Positions 8,697 to 18,718 of a stretch of 64,000 nucleotides of DNA are shown one piece after another; within the stretch, counting starts at the first letter, position 1, and each line of letters begins with the position of its first letter. Under the pieces are notes generated by a model. It was not told where the DNA came from. It searched no databases and saw only the letters and a program-made list of their open reading frames with translations. Source of the stretch: Roseovarius sp. W115 (GTDB lineage Bacteria; Pseudomonadota; Alphaproteobacteria; Rhodobacterales; Rhodobacteraceae). Made by a program: the position numbers and the translations under genes. The stretch covers positions 2,918,501 to 2,982,500 of the forward strand of contig NZ_CP146606.1 in NCBI RefSeq assembly GCF_032842945.2, given 5' to 3'.

Positions 8697-9740
8697 CTAC
8701 CCTTTGGCCCAGAGGTCCTCGTAGACTTTTGAGATTTCGTCCGCTTCTCGTGCCGCGCTGAGTTGAAGAATTGCGGCTTCCTGCGCGGCATAGGACATGG
8801 TCTCAAGTCGTTCTGGCGCGTGCAAGAGTTCTGAGATCGTTTTTACAGTCGCCTGCTGATCTTCATCAGGCATAATCACACCACAGGTGCCTTGCGCCGC
8901 AAAGCTTCGGTAGTACCCCTGATCCGTGGCGACGAAAGGCACGCCTGAGGCCATGCCCTCCAACGGGGTCATGCCGTAGCCTTCGTAGCGTGGCAGTTGC
9001 ACAACAAGTGACAGCGCCCGCATCAACGCCGGCAGCTCTTCGGCTGGAACCTCGCCGGGAAAAAGAATGCGGTCTGAAAGTCCGGCCTGTTCGACTTTGC
9101 CCTGCAATCGCTCCAGAAAGGCTTGGTCAGACCGCGCAGCACGGCCCAGAACCAGCGCCGTTAGACCGGGATGGCTCGGCAAAAGCGCAATCATCGCCTC
9201 GACAAACCGATCCGTGCCTTTTTCGCGCCGGATACGCCCGATCGTGGCGACACCCTGCGTTCCGGGAAAGCCTGTGAGCGACCACGCCTCGGCCCGGTTG
9301 CTGGCGGGATAGAACGTGTCCGTGTCCACGCCATGTGGGGCGATGGCGCGCACATTGGGCACAAAACTGGCGGCTTCGACGGTTGTGGCAATGACTGCGT
9401 CCATGCGCGAAATCAGCCAGCGTGGAAAGGCTGAATGCCGCCGGATCGCCGCCGAGGTGAAAACGATTTTCACTGGCAGGCGCAGCACATCGCGTGCCCA
9501 AAGGGCCGCGCGCATTTCGGTATTGCGGCGGACGTGCCAGATTGTGAAGGGGCGGTCCTTGGGGCGTTGGCGCGACAGCGAGATTGCCTGGGATTTGGAA
9601 ATCGGAGTTGGGCAGCCGGGCAGGGGCTGACCGGCTAGTGCAAGGTCGTATGTCTGCATATGCTGACGGACCACGTTGGCCGCGGTCGCGGACACACCGG
9701 TGAAGTTCCGGTTGAAATTTGTGACGATCAGCTCTGGCAC
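8697..9740 (-). CDS. Glycosyltransferase family 4 protein, probably LPS-related
   Basis: The 347-residue protein shows the GT-B retaining glycosyltransferase layout. The C-terminal donor-binding half has GVATIGRIRREKGTDRFVEA and the EX7E-type block LPRYEGYGMTPLEGMASGVP. It lies 35 bases downstream of the Kdo transferase gene on the same strand, so it probably adds a sugar, perhaps mannose, to the inner LPS core. The start is the GTG at 9738-9740, preceded by a G-rich stretch. The acceptor and sugar specificity cannot be read from sequence. Confidence 0.88.
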   Translation of the reverse strand: MPELIVTNFNRNFTGVSATAANVVRQHMQTYDLALAGQPLPGCPTPISKSQAISLSRQRPKDRPFTIWHVRRNTEMRAALWARDVLRLPVKIVFTSAAIRRHSAFPRWLISRMDAVIATTVEAASFVPNVRAIAPHGVDTDTFYPASNRAEAWSLTGFPGTQGVATIGRIRREKGTDRFVEAMIALLPSHPGLTALVLGRAARSDQAFLERLQGKVEQAGLSDRILFPGEVPAEELPALMRALSLVVQLPRYEGYGMTPLEGMASGVPFVATDQGYYRSFAAQGTCGVIMPDEDQQATVKTISELLHAPERLETMSYAAQEAAILQLSAAREADEISKVYEDLWAKG

Positions 9741-9775
9741 AGCGCCGCGCCCCCAACGTTGATGCGCTTTCGTGA

Positions 9776-11056
9776 CTACCCCAGGCCCAATGCCTTGGAA
9801 AGGGTCCGCGCAAAACTCTCAAGCTCATCGGATTGCGCCGCGGCAAAGGCGCTTGCGGTGTCGCGGTGTTTGGTAAGCTCGTCGGGGGCTTGAGCCAATC
9901 TGATGATCATTGTCCCAAGTGCCTGGGCATCTGCCACCTGCTGGGCGGCACCAGAGGCATGCAGATCGGCATATGTGTCGCCGAAATTGGCATAAAGCGG
10001 CCCGTGCAGGATCGCGGACCCGGCATAGGCCGGTTCATAAGGGTTGTGCCCGCCAACATCCGAGAAGGACCCGCAGAGACATGTCAGCGGGCACAGGCGA
10101 TACCACAACCCCATCTCGCCAAGGGTATCGGCCAGATAAACGTGGGTTTGCTCGGTGATGGGTTCGGATTTTGACCGCCGTGCCAATGAGAGCCCCGCAC
10201 TGTCAATCAAGGCCTTGATATGATCCGCGCGCTCAGGGTGGCGCGGAGCAATGACGAGCAGAGCGTCCGGTTTTTCCTTCAGTAAGGCCCGGTGCGCGTC
10301 CAGCACGATCTCATCCTCGCCGGGATGCGTGGACGCGGCCAGCCAGACGAACCGCGTGCCAATGGTTTTAGTCGTCTGGCTGAGCGCATGGTCATCATAG
10401 GGCAGTGGCCCTGCAAGCGATTTGAGGTTTACGCCTTGTGCAGCGTGGATGAATCCCAAAGACCTCATATGCGCTTGGGTGCGTGCATCCTGACAATGGA
10501 TCATTGTGAAATGCTGCAACAAATATTGTGCTGTTGTCCGAAACCGCGCCCAATTTCGTGCTGAGCTCTCCGAAATACGGGCATTGATCAGGGCGAGTGG
10601 GGTACCTGCCGCGTGTGTTTCAAGGAGCATCTGCGGCCAAAGCTCGCTTTCCACAAAAGCGGCAGCGTCAGGCCGCCAGTGACTCAGAAACCGTGTCACG
10701 GCAGCGTGGGCGTCCAGGGGCGCAAATTGATGCTGCGTTCTGGGCGGAAGGCGGCGGCCTATGATGTCTGCCGAGGTGGCGGTGCCTGAGGTAATGAGAA
10801 ACGACATGTCGGGCGTATCAAGGCCCATCTGCTCAATCAGGCGCAAAACCGACAGGCTTTCCCCCACCGAGGCCGCGTGAAACCACAAGAGCCTGCCATC
10901 GGGACGGCCCGCAGTGGCATGGCCCATCCGCTCGGGTACGCGAGACGGATCTGTGCCTTGGTCCTTTAACTTTCTTGCGACCCGGCGATACGCCAGAGGC
11001 GCCACAAGATTGGCCGCACTCCGGTAGAGGCGCAAGGGCAGGGGCGCCTTAGTCAT
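9776..11056 (-). CDS. waaA: 3-deoxy-D-manno-octulosonic acid (Kdo) transferase
   Basis: WaaA transfers Kdo from CMP-Kdo to lipid A precursor at the inner membrane. The 426-residue length is normal. The acceptor-binding motif LLWFHAASVGESLSVL is near residues 55-70, followed by FVESELWPQML and the C-terminal GSFSDVGGHNPYEPA block that binds the nucleotide sugar. It is followed by a GT4 glycosyltransferase and preceded by moaA 20 bases upstream. The three may share a transcript, although moaA is functionally unrelated. Confidence 0.95.
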   Translation of the reverse strand: MTKAPLPLRLYRSAANLVAPLAYRRVARKLKDQGTDPSRVPERMGHATAGRPDGRLLWFHAASVGESLSVLRLIEQMGLDTPDMSFLITSGTATSADIIGRRLPPRTQHQFAPLDAHAAVTRFLSHWRPDAAAFVESELWPQMLLETHAAGTPLALINARISESSARNWARFRTTAQYLLQHFTMIHCQDARTQAHMRSLGFIHAAQGVNLKSLAGPLPYDDHALSQTTKTIGTRFVWLAASTHPGEDEIVLDAHRALLKEKPDALLVIAPRHPERADHIKALIDSAGLSLARRSKSEPITEQTHVYLADTLGEMGLWYRLCPLTCLCGSFSDVGGHNPYEPAYAGSAILHGPLYANFGDTYADLHASGAAQQVADAQALGTMIIRLAQAPDELTKHRDTASAFAAAQSDELESFARTLSKALGLG

Positions 11057-11075
11057 TGTGGGTTTTGCCTGATCA

Positions 11076-12083
11076 TCAGCCGCCGGTGTGGCTCATGTGG
11101 CGCGACACGCGCCCATCCACGGTTTGGCGGGAATAGTCGAAATCATGGCCTTTTGGTTTGCGCTCAATCGCGGCGCGAATGGCGTCCTCCAACGGTACAT
11201 CATTACCAGGATTGTTGCGCATCGGCGCACGCAGATCGGCCATGTCCTCCTGGCCGAGGCACATGTAAAGCTCTCCCGTGCAGGTCAGGCGCACGCGATT
11301 GCAGCTTTCGCAGAAATTATGGGTGAGCGGTGTGATGAAGCCGATTTTCTGACCGGTTTCCTCCAGTTCAACATAGCGCGCGGGGCCGCCCGTGCGCTCA
11401 CTCAGTTCTTTGAGCGTGTACTGCTCGGCCAGCCGCATCCGCAGGTCTGACAGTTTCCAATACTGGCCCAGCCGGTCCTCATTGCCGATATCTCCCATCG
11501 GCATGACCTCGATAAAGGTCAGGTCCATGTCGCGGGATTTGCACCACTCGACCAGGGTGAACAGTTCATCTTCGTTAAAATCCTTGAGCGCCACGGTGTT
11601 GATCTTAATCCGCATGCCAGCGCGTTGAGCGGCATCAATGCCTTTCAGCACCTGAGGCAGCCGACCCCAGCGTGTAATGTCGGCAAACTTCTGTTCGTCG
11701 ATTGTATCAAGCGACACATTCACCCGCCGCACGCCGGCCGCATAAAGATCATCGGCAAAACGTTCCAGTTGCGACCCGTTGGTGGTCAGCGTCAGTTCCT
11801 TGAGATTACCGGCCTCAAGGTGGCGCGTCATGGCGTTGAAAAACATCATGATATTGCGCCGCACGAGTGGCTCACCGCCGGTGATGCGCAGCTTTTCCAC
11901 CCCGAGTCGTACGAAGGTCGAGCACATGCGATCCAGCTCTTCCAGAGTCAGCAGTTCTTTCTTGGGCAGAAAGGTCATGTTTTCCGACATGCAATACACA
12001 CAGCGGAAGTCACAGCGGTCGGTGACTGAGACGCGCAGGTAGGAAATCGCGCGCTGGAATGGATCGATCAATGGGGCCGTCAT
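11076..12083 (-). CDS. moaA: GTP 3',8-cyclase MoaA
   Basis: MoaA is the radical SAM enzyme that starts molybdopterin synthesis by converting GTP to 3',8-cyclo-7,8-dihydro-GTP. The N-terminal cluster is C24/C28/C31 (CDFRCVYC). The C-terminal cluster is C258/C261/C275 (CX2CX13C). The protein ends in the required Gly-Gly (SHTGG). The start at 12083 gives 335 residues and the usual N-terminus [17 protein letters not shown]. An in-frame ATG at 12152 would add 23 unusual residues. No convincing ribosome site precedes either start. Confidence 0.96.
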   Translation of the reverse strand: MTAPLIDPFQRAISYLRVSVTDRCDFRCVYCMSENMTFLPKKELLTLEELDRMCSTFVRLGVEKLRITGGEPLVRRNIMMFFNAMTRHLEAGNLKELTLTTNGSQLERFADDLYAAGVRRVNVSLDTIDEQKFADITRWGRLPQVLKGIDAAQRAGMRIKINTVALKDFNEDELFTLVEWCKSRDMDLTFIEVMPMGDIGNEDRLGQYWKLSDLRMRLAEQYTLKELSERTGGPARYVELEETGQKIGFITPLTHNFCESCNRVRLTCTGELYMCLGQEDMADLRAPMRNNPGNDVPLEDAIRAAIERKPKGHDFDYSRQTVDGRVSRHMSHTGG

Positions 12084-12171
12084 AAAGGGGAAGGTAAGCA
12101 AAACCGCGCGGTGCGACAAGAGGGCGATGTCGGTGATTGAAGTCGCGGTCATGGCGGCCTAGTCTTAGGGT

Positions 12172-12672
12172 ATGCGACATGTACTTTTGGTCATTTTGTC
12201 CAGTTTCATACTTGTTGGTTGTGCTGTGCTGCCCGAAAGCTGGCGTCCCGCGGCGGATAAGTCAGGTCAGGCGGCAAGTGAAGACAGCGAATTGCCCTCC
12301 GAAGCGCAAGCATCTGGCGATGTCGCGCCGCCAGCAGATGCGCGCACCGTCGAGGCCTTTGACACAACGACCAAACAAGAGCGCGCCGCGGCGGTGGCCG
12401 GGCCCTCTGGAGGAGAAAAACGCCTTGGCTCTACGATTGCCGCCTTGGGTGATGTGGCCGAGCCGGGGCTTTGGATCAAAACGCCGCTGGTGGATGCGCC
12501 TGCCAAAGGACGGGTCTTGCATGTGCCGACGGGCAGCAGTGTGGCTGTCGATCTTATCCCGCTTGAGGCTGATGCTGGCGCCGGAAGTCAGCTTTCACTG
12601 GCGGCAATGCGGCTTTTGCAAGTGGGATTGACGGATTTGCCAGAAGTTGAAGTGTACCGCGCAGGTAGCTGA
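12172..12672 (+). CDS. Putative lipoprotein
   Basis: The 166-residue protein has a type II signal peptide with lipobox LVGC (Cys17), so it is probably anchored to a membrane facing the periplasm. The middle is Ala/Ser/Glu-rich and low in complexity. The C-terminal 80 residues (GLWIKTPLVDAPAKGRVLHV, then a hydrophobic strand pattern) form a compact conserved-looking domain. Similar Rhodobacterales proteins exist as far as I recall, with no reliable function. It is divergent from moaA and convergent with the AlkD-like gene. Confidence 0.75.
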   Translation: MRHVLLVILSSFILVGCAVLPESWRPAADKSGQAASEDSELPSEAQASGDVAPPADARTVEAFDTTTKQERAAAVAGPSGGEKRLGSTIAALGDVAEPGLWIKTPLVDAPAKGRVLHVPTGSSVAVDLIPLEADAGAGSQLSLAAMRLLQVGLTDLPEVEVYRAGS

Positions 12673-12674
12673 AT

Positions 12675-13385
12675 TTACAAATATTTTTCGGCCTCTTTAC
12701 GGGCAAACCGTTTCATCTGTGGCGCATGTTCGGACATGAACGCGCGCACGCGATCAGGGTCATGCTTTGACAAGTCGCGCAGCCACCAGGCCACGGATTT
12801 TTGAATGAACCATTCCGGATCACGTACATAGGTTGCTGCCCATCCCAAAACGCGCTCCCGCGCGGTGTTCTCATGCGGTTTGGGGTGGTTTTGTTTGGTC
12901 AGTGGAAGGGTGATGACCATCGCGGCACGGCGGGTCCAGTGGCTGTGGGACTGGGTCCAGGTTTCGACCTCGTCTATGCGTGAAAGATCGGCCATCAGGC
13001 GTTTTTGCCCAGCCATCATGGCATGGTCTGCAATGGCCCAGCTGTCAAAACCGGGCAACCAGCTTGTAATCAGGGTCCAGACACCCTCATCCGGGGTGAT
13101 CCGCGCTTGCGTGAGCAATTTGGCCGCAGCCAGCCGGGCCTCGAAGATATTTGTGTCCCATAGGGATTGGGCGAGTGCCACGCGATCATTAATCTGCATA
13201 GACTGCCGCCAGTTTTTGGCCAGATCGTTCAATGCTGGGTTTGGCACGCCCAAATAGGTGCGCGGGACCTTGTGGTAACCTTCCATGCCCTCGGCGCGTC
13301 CGGGTTCCACATGCGCACGCAGGGCCTCAAGTGCTGTTTCAAGTGAAATTGGCCCGGAACCTGTGTCCGGGGCAGGCGCGCTCAT
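12675..13385 (-). CDS. DNA alkylation repair protein (AlkD-like HEAT-repeat family)
   Basis: The 236-residue all-helical protein matches the AlkC/AlkD family, whose HEAT-like repeats cradle DNA and excise N3- and N7-alkylated purines. Recognisable blocks are LGVPNPALNDLAKNWRQ, DSWAIADHAM, WTRRAAMVITLP and the C-terminal WFIQKSVAWWLRDLSKHDP. Its start overlaps the glmS stop (ATGA), so it is translationally coupled to glmS even though the functions are unrelated. Substrate range was not inferred. Confidence 0.88.
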   Translation of the reverse strand: MSAPAPDTGSGPISLETALEALRAHVEPGRAEGMEGYHKVPRTYLGVPNPALNDLAKNWRQSMQINDRVALAQSLWDTNIFEARLAAAKLLTQARITPDEGVWTLITSWLPGFDSWAIADHAMMAGQKRLMADLSRIDEVETWTQSHSHWTRRAAMVITLPLTKQNHPKPHENTARERVLGWAATYVRDPEWFIQKSVAWWLRDLSKHDPDRVRAFMSEHAPQMKRFARKEAEKYL

Positions 13386-15205
13386 TCCACAGTCACCGAT
13401 TTGGCCAGATTACGCGGTTGGTCCACATCCGTGCCTTTGGCGACCGCGGTGTGATAGGCCAAGAGTTGCGCTGGGATGGCATAGACAATCGGTGTCAGCA
13501 CTGGGTCGACTTGCGGCAAGACAAGCGTCATCCATGTGTCTTCACCTGCGGCTTCGGCCCCTGGAGGATCGGTGATGAGGATCACCTTGCCTTCGCGCGC
13601 CATGACCTCTTGCATGTTTGAGACTGTCTTGCCGAAAAGCGCGTCTTGCGGGGCCATGACCACGACAGGCATTTCCTTGTCGATCAATGCGATCGGCCCG
13701 TGCTTCAACTCTCCAGACGCATAAGCTTCGGCATGTATATAGCTGATTTCTTTTAGCTTTAATGCACCTTCCAAGGCCAGGGGATACATCAGGCCACGCC
13801 CGAGAAAGAGCGCGTTGCCCGAATTCGCCAGACGGCTGGCCGCTTTGCGGAAGTCGTCATTGGTTTCAAGCGCAGTGTTGAGAACCGCGGGAATGGCGCG
13901 CAAACGAGAGAGTACTTCTTTCAGTTTTGTGGCCTCTATCTCGCCACGGTCCGACGCCGCCTTGAGGGCCAGCAAAAGCAAAACGGTCAGCTGACAGGTG
14001 AAGGCCTTCGTTGAGGCCACACCAATTTCGGTCCCGGCAAAGATGGGCAGGGCAACATCGCTTTCGCGGGCAATTGAGCTTTCGGGCACGTTGACCACCG
14101 ACAGGAGTTTGGTGGCCTTGCCTTCGCAGTATCGCAGGGCCGCCAACGTATCGGCCGTCTCTCCTGATTGGCTGACAAAAAGCGCCGCAGTACGATCCGA
14201 CACGGGCGGTTCACGATAGCGGAATTCCGAGGCGATATCGACCTCAACGGGCATACCGGCCAGTTGTTCGAACCAGTATTTGGCCGTGAGGCACGCGTAG
14301 TAGGCCGTGCCGCAGGCCACCATGGTGAGCCGGTCATAATCCTTAAAATCAAGGCCCGCCTGCGGCAGATTCAGCGTGGCACCATCTTCATTCAGATAGT
14401 GCCGCAGCGCATCGCCTATCACGCCGGGTTGTTCGGCGATTTCCTTGGCCATGAAATGCTTGTGCCCGGCTTTATCAACACGCGCGTTATCCAACTGCAC
14501 CGTGCGAATTTCACGATTGGCCAGGTTGCCGTTTTCGTCCTTTATTTCAACGCTTCCGCGCGTGACGACCGCAATATCGCCCTCTTCGAGATAGGCGATA
14601 CGGTCGGTGAGCGGGGCCAGCGCAATCGCGTCTGAGCCGACATACATCTCACCCTCGCCATACCCGATGGCCAGCGGGCTGCCCTTGCGGGCCGCCACAA
14701 TAAGATCATCCTCGCCATCAAACAGGAAACACAGCGCATAGGCCCCATCAAGCTGTGCGATTGTCTTGCGTGCGGCGGTCACAGCGTCGTCGCCGTCTTG
14801 CATATAGGCGTTGACCAGCATCGCCACGGTTTCGGTATCCGTATCGGTCTCGTTGGCCAGTCCCTTGGCGGCCAGCTCGCTGCGCAGTTCAAGATAGTTC
14901 TCGATGATCCCGTTATGCACCACAGCCACGGGTCCGGATTTATGGGGGTGCGCGTTGGCGACATTGGGTGCGCCATGGGTGGCCCATCGGGTATGTCCGA
15001 TGCCCGCCTTACCCGGAAGAGGGTCATGCACGAGCAGGTCCGAGAGATTCACCAGCTTGCCCACCGCACGGCGGCGGTCAAGCTTGTCTTTGTTAATTGT
15101 GGCGATGCCCGCGCTGTCATAGCCGCGATACTCCAACCGCTTCAGCGCCTCTACGAGGGTTGGAGCAACCTCATGCTCTCCAAGAACACCAATAATCCCA
15201 CACAT
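13382..15205 (-). CDS. glmS: Glutamine--fructose-6-phosphate aminotransferase (isomerising)
   Basis: GlmS makes glucosamine-6-phosphate from fructose-6-phosphate and glutamine, the first step toward UDP-GlcNAc for peptidoglycan and LPS. The N-terminal Ntn glutaminase begins MCGIIGVLG with nucleophile Cys2. Two SIS domains follow (SQSGETADTLAAL in the first). The C-terminus ends NLAKSVTVE, as expected. The 607-residue length is normal. It follows glmU after 5 bases, so both steps of UDP-GlcNAc synthesis are co-expressed. No glmS ribozyme is expected or seen. Confidence 0.98.
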   Translation of the reverse strand: MCGIIGVLGEHEVAPTLVEALKRLEYRGYDSAGIATINKDKLDRRRAVGKLVNLSDLLVHDPLPGKAGIGHTRWATHGAPNVANAHPHKSGPVAVVHNGIIENYLELRSELAAKGLANETDTDTETVAMLVNAYMQDGDDAVTAARKTIAQLDGAYALCFLFDGEDDLIVAARKGSPLAIGYGEGEMYVGSDAIALAPLTDRIAYLEEGDIAVVTRGSVEIKDENGNLANREIRTVQLDNARVDKAGHKHFMAKEIAEQPGVIGDALRHYLNEDGATLNLPQAGLDFKDYDRLTMVACGTAYYACLTAKYWFEQLAGMPVEVDIASEFRYREPPVSDRTAALFVSQSGETADTLAALRYCEGKATKLLSVVNVPESSIARESDVALPIFAGTEIGVASTKAFTCQLTVLLLLALKAASDRGEIEATKLKEVLSRLRAIPAVLNTALETNDDFRKAASRLANSGNALFLGRGLMYPLALEGALKLKEISYIHAEAYASGELKHGPIALIDKEMPVVVMAPQDALFGKTVSNMQEVMAREGKVILITDPPGAEAAGEDTWMTLVLPQVDPVLTPIVYAIPAQLLAYHTAVAKGTDVDQPRNLAKSVTVE

Positions 15206-15210
15206 AAGTC

Positions 15211-16560
15211 TTAACCCTTGTCCCGAATGGCTTTTTTCTTTTTCAAAATCTCAAACAGCTTGCGTGCCATGCCCGGTTTAACCTCTTGCCGCGCGCGTGC
15301 AATGGCCAAAGCTTCGGGCTCGACGTCATGTGTGATGACAGAGCCTGAGGCGGTCATCGCGTCGTCACCAACCGTCACAGGGGCCACCAACATCGTGTTG
15401 GAGCCAATGAACACACGTTCGCCAATCTCGGTGCGATGCTTCATGACGCCGTCATAATTGCAGGTGATCGTGCCCGCGCCGATGTTGCTGTCTGCGCCCA
15501 CATGCGCGTCGCCCACGTAGCTTAGATGATTGACCTTGGCGCCTTCGCCCAACTGCGCGTTCTTGATTTCCACGAAATTGCCGATCTTGGCCCCTTCTGC
15601 CAGTTCCGCGCCAGGGCGCAGGCGCGCGTAAGGCCCGACAACTGCACCACGCGCCACGTGACAGCCTTCCAGATGCGAAAAGGCCCGGATATGTGCGCCG
15701 GATTCAACTGTGACGTCCGGACCAAAGACCACGTTGGGTTCAATCACCGTGTCGCGGCCAACAACTGTGTCAAAGCCAAAATAGACGGTGTCAGGGGCCT
15801 GCATCGTGACGCCGTTGTCCAAGGCCTCGCTCCGGGCGCGCGCCTGAAACGCCGCTTCGGCCTGTGCCAGTTCGGCGCGTGAATTGACGCCCAGTGTCTC
15901 GGCCTCGTCACAGGCAATCGCGGTGGCGGAAAGCCCCCGGTCACGGGCCAGCCCAACAATATCCGTCAGGTAAAATTCACCGGCTGCATTGTCATCGCCA
16001 ACGGCGTCAATCAATTCGAACAAGACCTTGGCAGAGGCGGAGATCACACCGGAGTTGCAGAACGTGATGGCACGTGTCGCTTCATCTGCGTCCTTGAATT
16101 CGACAATCTTTTCAAGCGTATCGCCATTCATCACAAGACGGCCATACCGCCCGGGATCAGCCGCCTCAAAGCCAAGCACAACCACATCATGCGTGCCGCG
16201 TGCGTCGCGCATCCGGGCCAATGTCTCAGGCGAGATAAATGGCGTGTCGCCATAGAGCACGATCACATCCCCCTCAAAGTCGGCCAGTTCTGGTGCAGCC
16301 TGGGCCACCGCATGTGCTGTGCCTTTCTGCTCGGCCTGATGGGTGATGCGTGCGTCCTCATCATAGGCGCGCGCGGCTTTTTCGACCAACTCCGCGCCAT
16401 GACCCGTCACCACAACGGTCCGCGCAGGTGCAAGCGATGCCCCGGCGCGCATGGCATGCACCAAAAGCGGTGCGCCCGCCACCTGGTGCAACACCTTGGG
16501 CAGGTCCGATTTCATGCGCGTTCCCTGACCAGCGGCCAGGATTACCAAAGCTGTACTCAT
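15211..16560 (-). CDS. glmU: Bifunctional UDP-GlcNAc pyrophosphorylase / GlcN-1-P N-acetyltransferase
   Basis: GlmU acetylates glucosamine-1-phosphate and then uridylylates it, giving UDP-GlcNAc. The N-terminal pyrophosphorylase domain starts with LAAGQGTRMKSDLPKVLH. The C-terminal half is a left-handed beta helix of hexapeptide repeats with HLSYVGDAHVG and GAGTITCNYDG. The start at 16560 (449 residues) is chosen because a GAGGA ribosome site lies just upstream and the protein begins MSTALVILAAGQ. An upstream in-frame ATG at 16617 is less likely. glmS follows immediately. Confidence 0.97.
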   Translation of the reverse strand: MSTALVILAAGQGTRMKSDLPKVLHQVAGAPLLVHAMRAGASLAPARTVVVTGHGAELVEKAARAYDEDARITHQAEQKGTAHAVAQAAPELADFEGDVIVLYGDTPFISPETLARMRDARGTHDVVVLGFEAADPGRYGRLVMNGDTLEKIVEFKDADEATRAITFCNSGVISASAKVLFELIDAVGDDNAAGEFYLTDIVGLARDRGLSATAIACDEAETLGVNSRAELAQAEAAFQARARSEALDNGVTMQAPDTVYFGFDTVVGRDTVIEPNVVFGPDVTVESGAHIRAFSHLEGCHVARGAVVGPYARLRPGAELAEGAKIGNFVEIKNAQLGEGAKVNHLSYVGDAHVGADSNIGAGTITCNYDGVMKHRTEIGERVFIGSNTMLVAPVTVGDDAMTASGSVITHDVEPEALAIARARQEVKPGMARKLFEILKKKKAIRDKG

Positions 16561-16724
16561 CCGCGTCCTCGTTCCTCTCGGGCTTGCACGTTTTATAGGT
16601 TCGCAGGTGTCGCGCAAGGTCGCAGCCCATCAAAGTTGATTGCGGGATGTGACAAAGCCGTGCGAAAACCCGCCGAAAGCGTGGGTTAAAAGGCCGGATA
16701 GGGCCCTTAAAGAGCGGTGAAAAT

Positions 16725-17389
16725 ATGACAACAGTGGTGTTTGATCTTGACGGAACTCTGGCAGACACAAGTGGCGACCTGATCGCGGCGGCCAATGCAT
16801 GCTTTCGTCAGATGGGTGTCGGCGACATGCTTAATCCTCAAAATGACGCCGCGACCGCCCTGCGCGGGGGCGGGCGATGCTCAAACTTGGGCTGTCACGC
16901 CTGGACCGCGCAGAGGATGAGGCCGAGATTGACCGTTACTATCCTGTGCTGCTTGAGGCCTATGGTCAGGCGATTGACCATCATACGGTGTTTTACCCCC
17001 GCGCAATGGAGACGGTCGAGACGCTGAAACAGAGCGGCTACAAAGTGGCGATTTGCACCAACAAGCCCGAAGGTCTGGCGCGGCAACTCATGACAAGCCT
17101 TGGGGTGCTGGACGATTTTGGCGCGCTTGTGGGGGCCGATACCTTGCCTGTGCGCAAACCCGATGCCGAGCCTTTGCGCCACGCGGTGCGGCAGGCAGGC
17201 GGCGACCCGGCGCGGTGTCTTTTGGTGGGCGACACAGTGACCGACCGCGAAACATCGCGTGCGGCAGGCGTGCCATCGGTTCTTGTGACCTTCGGGCCAG
17301 GGGACGACGATGTGCGCGCGCTGGAGCCCGAGGCCACCATCGACCGGTTCGAAGATTTGCCGGGCGTCGTGGCACGGCTTTTGGGATGA
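16725..17389 (+). pseudogene. gph: Phosphoglycolate phosphatase (HAD family), apparent frameshift
   Basis: Gph hydrolyses 2-phosphoglycolate formed by DNA end repair or oxygenation. The N-terminal HAD motif I is VVFDLDGTLADTS. Motif II (ICTNKP), the motif III lysine (RKPD) and motif IV (LLVGDTVTDRETS) are all present but in a second frame. The switch falls at the G5 run 16866-16870, where one more G would give the expected ALRGGRAMLKLGLSRL. The rest is intact and would give about 221 residues, so a homopolymer error or a very recent mutation is likely. It is transcribed divergently from glmU. Confidence 0.88.
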
Positions 17390-17426
17390 CTTGACCCGAC
17401 AGGGCACATAGGCGGATAGTTTAGAC

Positions 17427-18632
17427 ATGACCGAAGTCTTCAAAGGCAATTTTACCCAGCAGGAACCGATCCCTGACGAAGGGATTTCGGCGGCGCTTGA
17501 TGTGCTCAAATCCGGGCGCTTACACCGCTACAATCTTGACCCCGGCGATGTGGGCGAAGTGGGGCGTCTGGAGCAGGAATTTGCCGCCTCTGTGGGCGCA
17601 AAGTACTGTTTGGCTGTGGCCTCAGGTGGATACGCCATGGCGACGGCTTTGCGCGCGATTGGGGTACAGCCCGGTGACAAGGTGCTCACCAACGCCTTTA
17701 CGCTGGCCCCCGTGCCCGGCTCGATTGCCAGTGTGAACGCTGTGCCGGTGTTCGTGGGCGTGACCGAGAACCTGACGATTGACCTCGATGATCTTGAGGC
17801 CAAGGTGGATCAGGCCTCGGTGCTGATGCTGAGCCATATGCGCGGGCATTTGTGTGACATGGATCGGCTCATGGCAATTTGCGATGCCGCCGGGATCACG
17901 GTGATTGAGGATTGCGCGCACACGATGGGCGCCTTTTGGCGCGATGTGCCTTCGGGACGATTCGGCAAAATAGGCTGTTATTCGACGCAAACCTACAAGC
18001 ATATGAATTCTGGCGAAGGCGGGTTTTTCGTCACCGATGAGGATGAGGTGATGGCGCGCGCCATTATCCTTTCGGGGTCTTACATGCTCTATGGTCGTCA
18101 CGGCACGGTGCCGCCCGATGAGGTGTTTGAGCGCGTGAAATACACCACGCCGAATGTGTCGGGCCGCATGGATCATCTGCGCGCGGCTATCCTGCGCCCA
18201 CAGCTGGCGAGTTTGGATCAGCAGTGCAAGGCGTGGAATGCGCGGTACAAGGCGGTGGAAGAGGGGCTGCGCAACACGCCGGGTTTGACGGTTGTCGACC
18301 GGCCAGAAGAGGAGACCTATGTCGGGTCTTCCATTCAGTTCCTGCTGCTGAATTGGAGCACGGAAGCGGTGAACGACGTTGTGGCCCGCTGTGCGGCGCG
18401 CGGCGTTGAACTCAAATGGTTTGGCGGGGCGGAACCCACCGGCTTCACCAGCCGCTATGATAGCTGGCGCTATGCGCCGTCGGAGCGAATGCCAGAGTCG
18501 GATCGCATCCTGCGTGGCATTCTCGATATGCGCCTGCCGCTGACCTTTTCGCTGGAGGATTGCGCGCTCATCGCCCGGATCATCCGCGCCGAGGTTGGTG
18601 CAGTTTGGCAAGGTCAGCAAGCGGCGGAGTAA
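17427..18632 (+). CDS. DegT/DnrJ/EryC1/StrS family aminotransferase
   Basis: This 401-residue PLP enzyme belongs to the sugar aminotransferase/dehydratase family. The PLP lysine is K191 in STQTYKHMNSGEGGFF, and the preceding VIEDCAHTMG block holds the PLP-contacting Asp. Such enzymes usually transaminate nucleotide-linked keto sugars for surface polysaccharides, but no other sugar-nucleotide gene is adjacent. The exact substrate is therefore open. A fold-type I aminotransferase acting on another ketone is possible. Confidence 0.88.
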   Translation: MTEVFKGNFTQQEPIPDEGISAALDVLKSGRLHRYNLDPGDVGEVGRLEQEFAASVGAKYCLAVASGGYAMATALRAIGVQPGDKVLTNAFTLAPVPGSIASVNAVPVFVGVTENLTIDLDDLEAKVDQASVLMLSHMRGHLCDMDRLMAICDAAGITVIEDCAHTMGAFWRDVPSGRFGKIGCYSTQTYKHMNSGEGGFFVTDEDEVMARAIILSGSYMLYGRHGTVPPDEVFERVKYTTPNVSGRMDHLRAAILRPQLASLDQQCKAWNARYKAVEEGLRNTPGLTVVDRPEEETYVGSSIQFLLLNWSTEAVNDVVARCAARGVELKWFGGAEPTGFTSRYDSWRYAPSERMPESDRILRGILDMRLPLTFSLEDCALIARIIRAEVGAVWQGQQAAE

Positions 18633-18687
18633 AGCTGTTCATCTTCAGAGAGATGGACTGAATTTTCTGTAACCTGCCTGCACAGGA

Positions 18688-18716
18688 TTGACCTGTCACG
18701 GGTCTTGCCGTATTTA
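18688..18716 (+). promoter_or_regulatory. Predicted sigma-70 promoter of ivd
   Basis: A -35 box TTGACC (18688-18693) and a weak -10 TATTTA (18711-18716) are separated by exactly 17 bases, 40 bases before the chosen ivd start. The -10 is AT-rich in an otherwise GC-rich area. Confidence 0.5.
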
Positions 18717-18718
18717 AA

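Noticed and set aside
17622..18620. Minus-strand open frame opposite the DegT aminotransferase
   Set aside because: The plus-strand product has the complete family motif set; the antisense product has none.
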